Source: a virus. Taken from it: 29,293 nt of DNA. The stretch is from positions 1-29,293 of the IMG/VR virus record IMGVR_UViG_3300036399_000312. One strand, 5' to 3'. The notes under the pieces are model-generated. The model was not told the origin of the DNA and searched no databases. It was given only the letters and a program-made list of their open reading frames with translations. The translations under genes and the position numbers were made by a program. Shown here piece after piece: positions 7,101 to 18,000 of the stretch. Position 1 is the stretch's first letter; every line of letters starts with the position of its first letter.

Positions 7101-9049
7101 ACTGTCTTCTTTGCACTCTTCAAGAATGTTTCACCCACTGCTTGCAATGGTGCAAAGTTTAACTTGATATGTAAGTTACGAATAGCCTTACTAAGTTCAT
7201 TAAGTTGTTCTGTTCTAGCAATCTTTTGCTCAACAGAAGTAATTTTTATTTTGGATATTTTTTCCCAGTGCTCTCTTAAAGATTTAACAAGAGCATCTAC
7301 TCCTGAATTACCTGTTGATTCAGCAGCTGAAGGAACAGGAAGTAAGTATAAGTTTGTCTCTGTTAATGAATCAAGTTTTCCTATTTCAATAGCTGTAGGA
7401 ATAAGACCAGACTTTCTATCATTAACTATAGCATAATCATAGTTTACTATAAATGGAACCATTCTAGCTTTACCTATCTGATCTCTTTTAACACCAAGGT
7501 TGTAATCAATCTGAGTGTATTCACCCATCTGAGGAATCCATTCTTTTTGTTTAAACCATGGAATATCTTCTTCTGTTGTTTTGTTTATACTTGTAAACTT
7601 CCAGTCAAGTGTATCAACTTTGAATCCTTGTGTGTTGTCTTTTTTAGTTACAGGATAGATAGCCTTGAAATCCACAGTGGAAGCTAGCATGTCTTTAACT
7701 TTAGTGTTTACCACTTCCTTCTCTACAAGGAATCTAGTTCCTTCTGGATATGAGTCTATAAGTTCTTTTGCAAATCTTCTTAATTGAATTTGTATTTCTG
7801 GACTTAATGTTGACGATATAGATTCTGTTCCAGAAGGTTTTCTTTTGTAACCATCTTTATCTATTAAGTTTGTAAGAAAATGTTGTTCTAAAAATCTATG
7901 TCCTTCAGATCCCCAGTCTTTCTTTTGGTCATCTTCTATTTTTTGAGCAGGAGTTCTTTCAAAAATTTTATTGAATTTTCCTTTTACTTTCTCTGTAACA
8001 GTTTGACCTACTCTATTACCTTCATAAGTATAGTGTCGTTTGTCTATAACATTACCATCTTTATCTAAAACTTCAGGAAAAGGTCCTTTAATCTTATTAG
8101 CAGTTTCAATATATGCATTGTATAGATCATCTATTTGTTTTTTGACATCATCAGATAAGTTAAAAAATACTCCTCCTTCTTGTATGTCAGCAACTGTACC
8201 ATCTACTTGAGCAGTTGCAATTTGTTGTGCAGCTGTTTCAAAAATGTCAATGTTAGATTTACCATAGATACCTCTGATGTAATCAAGAATAGTATTCCAA
8301 AATTCTTGAATCATGTTTCTATTTTCTTCTTCCATTAACTCAGGAAACTCTGTAGAGCCTTCTGATTGTTTAACTATAAGTTCAGTTATTAATTTATCAA
8401 CAGCCTCTTTCTTAATCTTACGAATGTCTGGTTTACCATTAGATAGTTGGTATTCTTTTCTCTTACCATACTTGTCCAAAACTTCTTTATATATCTTGAA
8501 TCTATCAATCTTACTGATAAGAGCTGTAATAAATTTTGGATTGGTTTGTTCAAGAATAGCTGTAGCAATGTGCACAATCTCTTCTGTTGTAGCAACGCTT
8601 TCCATTCCTTGTGCCACTGCAATTGTTCCTTTGATAAGATCAGCAAGACCATTTACACCTTTTACATTTATGTCTGGATTAGCTTTAGCATACTCCTCAA
8701 GAGATTGGAAGTCTATGCCCATCTTCTGAGCAGCAGCTTTCATAATAGCTAATGTCTCAGCAGAAGATTTAGATACAGGCATTTCATCCTCTTGATAGAA
8801 GATACCTTTAGAGTTATCAATTTTTTTAAATGCTTCTTTATTTGGAATAGCTCTGCTGTTCTCTTCTGAAAAAAGTTTACCCTTAATATCAAAACGTTCT
8901 TGAGCATCTTTACTCCATTGATTATTTAAGTTGTTAAACTTATTATAATCAATAATATTTAAAAATTTATCAATAGCACCCTTAGTTCTTAAGGATGCTT
9001 TTGTTGATGCTTCTGAAGTTCTAAACTTTTTTTTGTCGTTACAACTCAT
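4142..9049 (-). CDS. Giant internal virion protein with RecB-type PD-(D/E)XK nuclease domain
   Basis: 1635 residues, last of three giant cargo genes, 10 bases after the polymerase stop. Residues about 384-511 carry the ordered motifs of a RecB/Cas4-like PD-(D/E)XK nuclease: GHRFLE (His384, Glu388), VEKEVV near 442-447, STVDF (Asp460), LDWKF (Asp482, Lys484) and QMGEY (Gln507, Tyr511). It should therefore cut DNA with metal ions. The N-terminal part has TTEEIVHIA (155-163), vaguely like a decayed zinc-peptidase helix. The middle is largely helical and charged. Near 1500-1520 is a hydrophobic Ala-rich segment (LLLIVAAMMFAAAAA), and the C-terminus FAMIPGISQF...YLYPELAKEMG is compact. Position after the virion polymerase in a crAss-like phage implies packaging and ejection. 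The nuclease may act on host DNA, or on phage DNA during entry or packaging; which is unknown. Confidence 0.85.
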   Translation of the reverse strand: MSCNDKKKFRTSEASTKASLRTKGAIDKFLNIIDYNKFNNLNNQWSKDAQERFDIKGKLFSEENSRAIPNKEAFKKIDNSKGIFYQEDEMPVSKSSAETLAIMKAAAQKMGIDFQSLEEYAKANPDINVKGVNGLADLIKGTIAVAQGMESVATTEEIVHIATAILEQTNPKFITALISKIDRFKIYKEVLDKYGKRKEYQLSNGKPDIRKIKKEAVDKLITELIVKQSEGSTEFPELMEEENRNMIQEFWNTILDYIRGIYGKSNIDIFETAAQQIATAQVDGTVADIQEGGVFFNLSDDVKKQIDDLYNAYIETANKIKGPFPEVLDKDGNVIDKRHYTYEGNRVGQTVTEKVKGKFNKIFERTPAQKIEDDQKKDWGSEGHRFLEQHFLTNLIDKDGYKRKPSGTESISSTLSPEIQIQLRRFAKELIDSYPEGTRFLVEKEVVNTKVKDMLASTVDFKAIYPVTKKDNTQGFKVDTLDWKFTSINKTTEEDIPWFKQKEWIPQMGEYTQIDYNLGVKRDQIGKARMVPFIVNYDYAIVNDRKSGLIPTAIEIGKLDSLTETNLYLLPVPSAAESTGNSGVDALVKSLREHWEKISKIKITSVEQKIARTEQLNELSKAIRNLHIKLNFAPLQAVGETFLKSAKKTVDSFENLDYSTLSKDEIKKKLADLLEYSKSAEKFRALDQVFLSQYPREGMTAENKKTLLELEHLSKSTERMLKKILQLQTEYAIQLGEKEGFDMPYTEDELGNKKLQAEAEISGFAKTWAEGTKLNARIIKLASNLLMNAKSLVNIKFKQNYTEFQQLLEPLEKEASKQGKNAFDFIGRITPSGLKLINKIDPKFWAQLKEASEKKDVDFFLRNINVDKYNRLAKEEINKGIQVINDTTYSSEEEEDVRIREFRISKLKDSLDINRDSFNGFNRYEFKKLVNQTLKEDKLYSNEFRELIKNKPAYDMWQYFTALNNKAKLLGYISEKETSFFPLIEATTIQKFAKNKDFLGQASESFWKDLYQTRINEEQNLSKIDPETGKVRKEIPKYFTKTDKDVSQLSTDLNKVGAMWIKSLLEYEKSANMEETMQTLLAVEKAKGSLMKDQEGRIIFDEQGPKVNEAENRNAIVLETIIDDGLYKLTEDLGSLGNIGIGKVGEKLGKTEEDKSKKAVNIKKGLKNLDTLTRALAVGLKPLIGLANWAGGQFQSYINAGGMYRFREFEKNNGKISLPFGKGLSTIEKGLLDLIVPLNDDIVTEEARRATWEKGQYAKWLGTWTFSDTMMITNSFGEKKLQFANAMSFNDNSMVVNGKIVNIRQFIKAQDRAAKYDLSESARKELEKTFEERVQELKESSSLAKVAKIENDKLVIPGVTDEELAKYRTTVIEYGRKLNGQMNEDNKAGYRRDTIISSFMMFKTWIPKLVSERGMDITKNVELDEWEYGRVRLFFKTWNQLGTRNLLKMREIINGTDEGLRILDEMLEAKKDDYYKKTGQVLEITTEEFYDLVRKELTNEMKELKLLLIVAAMMFAAAAAEPPEDADDQTKNLYKLAARGLHKISDEITFYYNPVSFEGMTKGSVLPSLNIITKAMRIFNAIGKEMEDPDKAYPMKYFFAMIPGISQFQTEILPYLYPELAKEMGIRVSAESRRQ

Positions 9050-9059
9050 GGTTTATTTA

Positions 9060-12000
9060 TTAAAAAGGATTGCATGTATCATTGTTGTCTTCTTCTTCCC
9101 AAGATTCTTCTTGTTCTTCAATTACTGGTTGAGCTACTGGCTGATTACCAAACACTGATGCAATTTCTTCATCACTCACTTCACCTGATGCAATCTGATT
9201 ACCTTGAGCATCTGTTATTCTTTCTACTTTCTCAAAATCATTGTCTAGCACTGATGGTCGAATATCATCATAGAACTCTTGAGCTCTGAATGAATCTCCC
9301 CAAGCATTGATTGCTTTGTATATGTATTTCATATACACAACAGGTTTTCCTTGTTTGTCAGTTTTTTCATCAATTTGCATTAAAGGAATTGGATTATTCT
9401 TATCATCTTTTGTGTACACTTTTTGCAATAACACTTTCTTGATATGAGAACGATCTCCTGCTTTTGCTCTTTTGAGTTGTTCTGCGTATGGAATATCATC
9501 AGTCCAACTGTATGAAACAAATTCACTCCTTCCTTCAGATGAGAATGCGCTGATTGCTACAAGCTTTGGAAGTTTTCCCTCTCTCACTGCATTCTTCAAG
9601 TTTTCATTCAAGTATGAAGTATTAGGATCATAGAATGTTGCAAACCCTGAATAGAAATCTTCACCCATTTTCATCTTAGCTTTCATGAATGGTATGATGT
9701 CTGAGTTGTTCCAATTGTTTCTTTCAAACACATGTAATTTTTGGAAGTCAGCTAAGTTAGGCATATTTTCTAAATTGGACAATGTATTATTGTACACTGC
9801 TTTGAAATCTTCGTATGGAAGTAAGTTGGTGAAAGCAATAGGAGAGTTAGTAAGTCCTGACTGCAATACAGCAAGTCTTACAAGTTTTCCATAAAGATCT
9901 TTACCTTCACTACCTAAATACTTTTTAAGTTCACTGAATCCATATATGATGAGGTTTTGATCATACACTTTGTTATCTCTTCCTGCAATGTAAAGGTTAT
10001 TAACTTTACCCTCTCTAGCACCAGCCTCCATCTTAATGGAATTAAGAATGATGTTATTGTACAATGGGTGTAAAGGATTTCCTGTCATACCTTTTGATTC
10101 ATTTCCTAATATGGAATCTCTGAGGTTTATGATTTGTTGAGCAGTATTTTCTCTTGTGTCACTTCCTAATAATATATTGGCAACATTGATGTTAACTGTA
10201 TCATTAGTTTGCATAGCCCAGTCAAAAAGATCATTAACAGCTTTCTGAGACACTTTAACAAAGTCTCTGTCACTTAATCCTACATAAGGAGTGAGGACAT
10301 CTTCCATCACTTTTCTTACATTAGGTTTATCAGAAATAAGAATCTCTGCAAATGCATCTCTGAAATCATAAATAAGATCTTTCAAAGGACCAATAAATGA
10401 TTTGTCTAACAACTTATCTACAGAAGAGATGATTGTTTTACGAGCTTTTTCCAATTGCAATCTTTTCTTAAACACTAAGTATGGATCATTGATTGTGGCT
10501 GTATCAAAGTTAGAACCTTGTGTTACATCAAACAATTGAGAAGACATCTTAGCATACTTGATAAACTCTTTCAATATATATTGTTGTTGAGCTTTTTGGA
10601 AATCATCCATTTTATCCTTTGCTCCTACTTGATTAAATTTAATTGTTTTAAATAAATCTTCTTCAGCAGGAATTCCTGTAATTTCTATTTCTTTACTAGG
10701 AGAATATTCATCTAGTTTCTCTTGTATAATAGAATCAATGAATAACCAAGAGTACCCTTTGTTCTCAACAGAACGTAAGTAATCTTTAATGATTGGTTGA
10801 TTCATGAAGTATCCTACAGTTTTAATAGGCACACCCACTTTGGCTAAGAACAACCATGTAGAAGCTACGTTAGGAGTGGCTCCAAGCTCCATGATCCATG
10901 CACCTTTAGAGATATCCACATATCCATCAATAAACATCCCTATGATATCTGATATAGTTTCTCCAGCTTTATTCTTAATCATAGATAGATTTGGTTTCAA
11001 TCTACCATCTATTAATATAGTGTTGTATTCTTTGAAGTTAATGTTAGGGTTTGTAGAATAAGTGGTTGATTTTGGATCACCACCTAAAATTTCTCTATCC
11101 ACTCCATCCACTTGACTTAATCTATCTATATCAACATACATTGCTGAACGTTGATTTTGAGCATGGTTAGTTTGACCTACAGCAGCAATACCAATTGCAT
11201 ACTTACCAGATACAAATGATTGACGTAACGTGGACATGAACTTTCTATTCAACATGTTACCAACAGATGAATAGTCAACTTCAGGTATTCCAAGTTCTTT
11301 ATTGATTTCTTTTGTAAGGTCTTTTAATTCTTTTGCAGAGTTAGGTTTAATAAGACTGTCAAAGTTTGAAGGATGCTCAACAAGATCTTGTAAAGATTGA
11401 ATGTATTCGTTCTCTAATACTTTCTTGTATATACCATCTATGAAGTCTTGTTTATTTAACTCTTTCTTATTGATCTTTTCTTGTCGATCCATAAGACGTT
11501 GTTCAGCATCAACATCTAATTCATCTTCTTTAGATAGTTTAGCAAGTTGTCTTAGTACATATTGTTGTTCGCTATCTATTAACTTGTCAAATAAGTTAGA
11601 GTAGTATTCAATAGTTTGTTCTTTAGTTCCTTTTCTTTCGATCAATCTTATTTCTCCATTCTCATCAGTGATAACATTTTTCAAATAGATTGAAAGTTTA
11701 TCAATATCAAAGTCAGATCCCACTTTCTTAACAAGAGCAGATGGAACTACAACAGAATCTTTAAAATCAGCAGGAAGGAATCCTTTGATAATGAAACTAT
11801 CAATAGAGTTTTGTTTCTGTGTAGGAATACGATAACCTAGTCCTGATAATATCTTTTGACCTTCATCTGTATTATTCAAATAGTTAAGAAGTTCTTTGTC
11901 AGACATAGAGCTTTCAAACCATCTAGGGAGCATGATTTCACACACGTTGATTTTCTTACCATCTTTAGATTTAGAATAAAACTTAAGAGAGTCTGATTGG

Positions 12001-15000
12001 TATGCTAATGTTTCTGTACCATCTTCTTTAACGATTCGTTTGGCTTCTTTTCTAGTTCCTTCAAATAATGTAGAAGGAATTTGAACTTTCAATCCACCTG
12101 ATATCTTAGGACGTACAACATTCTTGTCAGCAATAGAATAAAGAATGTTTCTGATTTGTTGATATGCAGGAGTGGCTTCAAGAACTACACTACCTTTTTC
12201 AAATCCTGCAAGAGCAGCAGTGATGTTATCATTTACTTCTCTTTTTAGAATCTCATCTTTTAATACATTTATTAATTTCTTTGGATCTGCTAAAACAAAA
12301 CCTTTGTTATTTTTAGAGATACCAAGTTTTTTAAGAAGTGATTTAAACCCTTCCTCAGTTTTTTCTTGTAATAAGTTTTGATTGTTTTTAATCATTCTGT
12401 ATACCTCAGACTGTGCCATTCTCTCATTCTCATCAGTGATTGCTTCCCATTTAACAAAACGATCATTGAAGTCTTTATTCTGAGAATCAAAATCAATTGG
12501 CACACCAGCTTCTAAGAAGTCCATGGTTACAAGTTTTGTAATCTGAGAACCCTGTGTTACTGATGGAGTGTCTTTAGAAGGAACTTCAGATTGTACTCCC
12601 ATTATACTGAATGGTATATTGTTTACTTCTGCAAATGGTGTAGTATTGAAACTACCATTAGTATTGTATAAAGGTGTAGTGATACCAGCTCCAACTTTTC
12701 TACCTGACTTGTAAACAGCATAATCTACTTTATCTGATGCCATTTTCTCATAGAACTTCATTGCATTTGAATTAGGATTCATCTCATGAAGAATTCTAAA
12801 TGAAAGAGGAACCAATGCAAACTTGTCTAATACGATATCATTATAGTTTTTGCCATCAGCTTTACTTCCAGATACAATAGGTTTAATAGGAGTGTATACA
12901 CTAGCTACACCAGGATTCTTTCCTACAATTCTAACATTGCCTTCTTTGTCTGTAATTTCTTTAAGTTCAAATTTCTTTTCTTCAGGACTTAAATCAATTC
13001 CTTTAACAAATTTTTCATAAGCAATATCATATCTGTATTGTGCTTCTTTAGAACTATTCCATTCTCCTGAACGAAGAGCAAATATGCGATAGGCTTTCAA
13101 TGAAATATAACCACCACCATCTGTTTCTTCATATGGTTCATCATATCCTGGAAGATCATTTGTTGAGAATACGTCAGAGATGACTGTAGATCTGAAATAA
13201 TCTTTCATCATGTCTGTATATCCTATATCTTTTGAATTATAACCTTTGTTATACTTATCATTGAATGAAACATTTATTCTTGTAGATCCATACACAAGTG
13301 CTTGTCTAGGTGAGTTGAAGTTTTTGATACGTTTCAACTCATCAGAATATTGATAAGGATCTGAGTAGATAAGTTTGTGCATCTCAATATTAGCAATCAT
13401 GTAATTTACAGAAAGTATCTTGAGTTTTTTATTAAGAATATCTTGTGTCAATCCTCTTTGATTAAGTGACAATCCTTTAGCAGTTAATCCTTCTTCTTTA
13501 GTTGAAGTGATTACACCAAAGTTTTTCAATAATCCTTCTGTATCTTTTGCTTGTGTTTCAACAAATTGTTTTACAGCAGCATTGATATCATTTTTATTGG
13601 CATTATAAATTTCTAGTGGTGTCTTCTTAAGATTTCCTTTTATGATTTTATCATGCAAACTGTTTCCTAAGATAGCTTTGAAGAAACGTAAATCTTGTGA
13701 ATTTTTATTTCCAACAACTTTTCTTCCATCTCTTGATAATAAAACCTCAGAGATAAAGTAGTTCTTGAATATATCTAAATAGTCTCCACTTGAGAAAGAT
13801 GCCTCAGTTACAAAAGGTGTTTGTGAATTATGCATCTTGATAGCATGTTCAATAGAAGCATCTCCAGGAACTAAGTTCAAATAGATTCCATCAAGATTCA
13901 AGTTGATCTCTTGTACAAGTCTTTGTTTAAATGTAAGTTTTGATGATTCTTTTTTCTTACCTGTTTCTTGGTCAACTGTACCATCAATGAATACAGGTTT
14001 CATAAACTGTTCTGTATTCTTTTTACGTCCACCATCTCCATCTGGATCAAGATCAAACATTCTTTGTAGCATCACACTACTATCTTTTGTAAAGACATCT
14101 GTCAATAAATGTTTGAATGACGAATATCCTCTTTCAACATCATTTAAATCATTGATGTTTTCTAGTTTGGAAAGAACATCGTATAACGTACTAATTGCAC
14201 TAACCCCTACATATGATTGTGTACGTTCACCATTCAGGTTAAAGTAAGTTGTCTCAAATGAAGTGTTCTCAAGAACAGCTTTAACTAATCCTAATTCAAA
14301 CAAACGTCCATCAATGTCTAACGTTTTTGAAGTGATAGAAGAAATATCTTTTACAGCAATTAAACTGTCACGAAGTCCTTCAACAGCTTCTGTAAACATT
14401 TTACGTTTGTCTGGTGTTAATTTAGTTTTACTTTCTAAATCTGCAACTTTAAAATTGATTCCTAAATTATTTAAGAATGTAACATAGCTAGACATATCAG
14501 AAGGATTAAGTCTTCTGTTAGTTAGCATTGATGTAGGATTATATTTTAATGTTTGTCTGTTGTAAGAAATGTATGGAGATTTGTCACCTCTAATTCTTTC
14601 AGAGATACCACCCATCATCTCACGAGCAGCTTGTTTAGCTGCTGATGTAAGAGTTGAATCACTAACTACAATCTCTCCTGAAGGAAGAACAAACACTGTT
14701 ACAACATCTGCATTTTGTTTCTTAACAGCTTTCCAGAAAGCACTCATTAACTGTAAGTTATAATCTTCAAGATTATTAAAGTTAATAGCTTCTCCTAAAG
14801 GACTGTTTGTAATACGTGTATATAATTTTGCATAGTTAGAGTTTCCTTTTGCAAGAACTCTAAGTCTTTCAAACATGTCATCAATGTTCACAGAGCTATG
14901 TAGTTTATCTACAAGGGTAGCATAAACTTCATCTGCAGGCATTAATATCATACCTCCTACAGAAGAACGTTGTGGAATAGGATTAGCGTAATTGTTATTG

Positions 15001-18000
15001 TATTCCATTTTAGGAAGTGTAGCCAATAAAAGTTTAATTACACTATTTGCTTTTCTGAAAGAATCAATCTTTCTAGCATCCATATAATCTGCTTTACCAG
15101 AATTGTTCTCATCAGTTACATTTACATCATCATTCTCATCAAACTCGATAGAGAAAGTTTTCAAATGCTCTTGATGTTTTTCAATTATCTGATTCCATTC
15201 TGATTTAATATCTTCAAATAATGTTGCAAGATTGTTTATATCACGAGTGGCTGTTGCAACATCTAATTCACCTTTGTTGATAGATTGAACAAGTAGGTCT
15301 CTCTTGAACTTAATAAGATTCAATACTTCTTTTCTAAGTCTTGTATATAACTCTTGTTTGTTTTCTTTCTGTACGTTAAATATATTTCCTTTATTTTCAA
15401 CAATATTGGAAAGTGTACTGTATGTCATGTGTTGAATAATATCATGTGCTTGAGCACTTGGTATTTTCTCCAATCTAAATTCTGATGTTTCATCAGCAGC
15501 AACGTCATCAATATCAATCACTCCTACTTTAGCATAAGCAAGTTTACTTTCGTAAGGATTGTATTTTGCAAAGTACCCATCACCTATCTTATTAAATAAC
15601 TCTTGTGTATTCTTCTGAGCATTCTTTCCTGTAAAGAAAGATTTAATAAACTCAATCAGTTCAGAGAATAGTCTACCAATTAAACCTTTAGATGCGACAG
15701 GTTTTCCTAACTTATCTTGAAGAACAGCATCTCTAAATTGTTCAGCAAGTTCTTCTTTGATTTGTTGGTTTGTTGCATTTTTATATTCAATAAGTTCTCC
15801 TGTGAATCTATCTTGATAACTTCCTTCTCTGTTTCTAAACTCATCAATAATCAATTGTTTCTCAGCAGGACCAGCAAACATTTTCCATACAGCTTCAAAC
15901 ACCTCGTGATAAGCAGTACCCACCTCAGCATTTTCATATACATAAACAGCACCATTGTGAAGCATACCCCAAGCTTGTCTTCCATTAGTAGCTTGAATCA
16001 TGTTCTTCACTCTATAGAATGGAACATTAGGAAGCATTTTTGCATAATCTTTTTCTAGACTAGTCCAGTCTTCTTGTTGAAACTCTTCAGCTTCTTGTAC
16101 AAGTTTTAAACGAAACGTTTCATCTGTTCTTCCTGTAGATGGTGTATTAAAGTCTTCTGAGTCATCTTCAATTTCTTCAATTTCTTCAGCTTCTTGAACT
16201 TCTTCTGTATCAGAAGTCTGAACTGTAGGAGTTTCAGTAGGAGCACTATCTTGTATAGCAGGTTGAACAGGAACAAGCTTTTGTGTTATCTGTGGAGTTA
16301 TATCTTTAAAGATAGTTTGTATAACAATACCCACTGCCTTTGGAAACAATACAGCATCTGTTGTTTCTGATGCTGGAAGTTCTCTATCAATTGCAGAATT
16401 CAACAAGTCTCCTTTGATACTGAAAATAGCATCTTCGTTACTTGGATCTGTTATATCTATTAATTTTTCTGCCTTAAGAGATTGTATAACATTAGCAGGT
16501 AATATTACATTATCTTTAATTAATTCCAAATGATTAGGAATAGTTTTTAAGAAATCAACAATACCTTCTAAGTTTGCTTTAAACTTAACAGGTCCTGCAC
16601 CTCGTCCAAATACTTTAATATTTTCAGCTTGGCCATTTAAATTATAAGTGGTTGGTGAAGGTTGTACAGTTGGTTGTACAGGAGCAGGAGTAGAAACTGG
16701 TTGTGCTGGTTGTGCTGCTTGCGCAGGTTGAGCTTGTTGAACTGGAGCTACTTTCTGTACAGGTTGTTGTACAGGTTGTTCCATTACAACAGGAGCACTA
16801 GGTTTTACATAATCATCAACTGTAGAGTCAAGTGTAAAATAAATACCAGTTCTGTTTACAGGATTAGATTCTGTAACAGGTTTATATTGTGTAGCCAAAG
16901 GAAGATCTTTACCTTCTCTAGTGATAGTTAGTTCTCCATTTTCGTTTGGAGCTTTATCAGACAATAAATATGTTTGATAGTTTGGCCATCTTTGATATAT
17001 AGGATTTCCTTGTTTATCAATTCCTGTTATTTCGAAATAAGGATTATTAAAATTGTCTCCTTTGAGTTTTGAGTTATTTGTGTTATTGTACAATTGTTTC
17101 AACAAACCAACAATTTCTGCTCTTGTACTTGGGCTCCCTAGTTCAGAAGGAGTGAAGTTGAACATTTGTTTAGAATCTTTTGTCAATCCTGTAATAAATA
17201 ATTTTGTTACAGGTTTACCATCTTCAGTTACTGTCTCAAACCAAACATTGTTATATCCAAATGGTTTTGGTTTTCCATCAGGATAATGAGCAAATCCCCA
17301 ATAAATTGTTGATTTTAACCATTCAAACAATTCATTAGATCTTTCTTTTAATTCACCATCCTCAAGAGCATTTTTAGAAACTTGAAGAATTACATCATAT
17401 ATTGTATTTGCTTCTTTATCGTTAAACTTTCTATTGAATAGTTTAGCCATACCAACTCCTGGTACTTTTAAAAACACTCTACCTTTTGGTGTATTGAAAG
17501 CTACAGATCCTTCTTTGATAGTATCATTTGTTACTGCTACTTGAATTACTGGTTCCTTTCTTAGTGTTGAATTTGTAACTAGTCCTGCAGCTTGTGCTGA
17601 AGTTCTTGCTCCTTTGTCAACTGTTTCATTTCCTGCTACATCTCTAACAGTGACAAGTTTTGGTGAACCAAACGAAGGAGTGAATGCTTGAGGCTCTCCT
17701 AACACTGCTTGTGATAGTTGCCCTGTTCTCCATTGTTTGTATTGTTGTGTAAATGATGTTACAATATTTTCAGGAGTACCTTCTCTAAACATTGATTGTT
17801 TCTTACCATCATATTCTCCTGTAAGAGTTTCAGCTGGAAACACTTGATAGATGGCATTATCAATCTTATTAGCACCTTCAGCTAAAGGTTGACCATCTTG
17901 ACCTACAACACTATGTGCACCATTACCATTATCTTGAACCATCACCATATAGATGATTTCATTTCTGGCTGTATCTTTTCTAGTGCCTTCAGCAATATCT

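Noticed and set aside
8313-8752. Plus-strand and alternative minus-strand open frames over the start of the 1635-aa gene
   Set aside because: They overlap the giant gene in other frames. The giant gene carries the coherent nuclease motifs and proper spacing to its neighbours.
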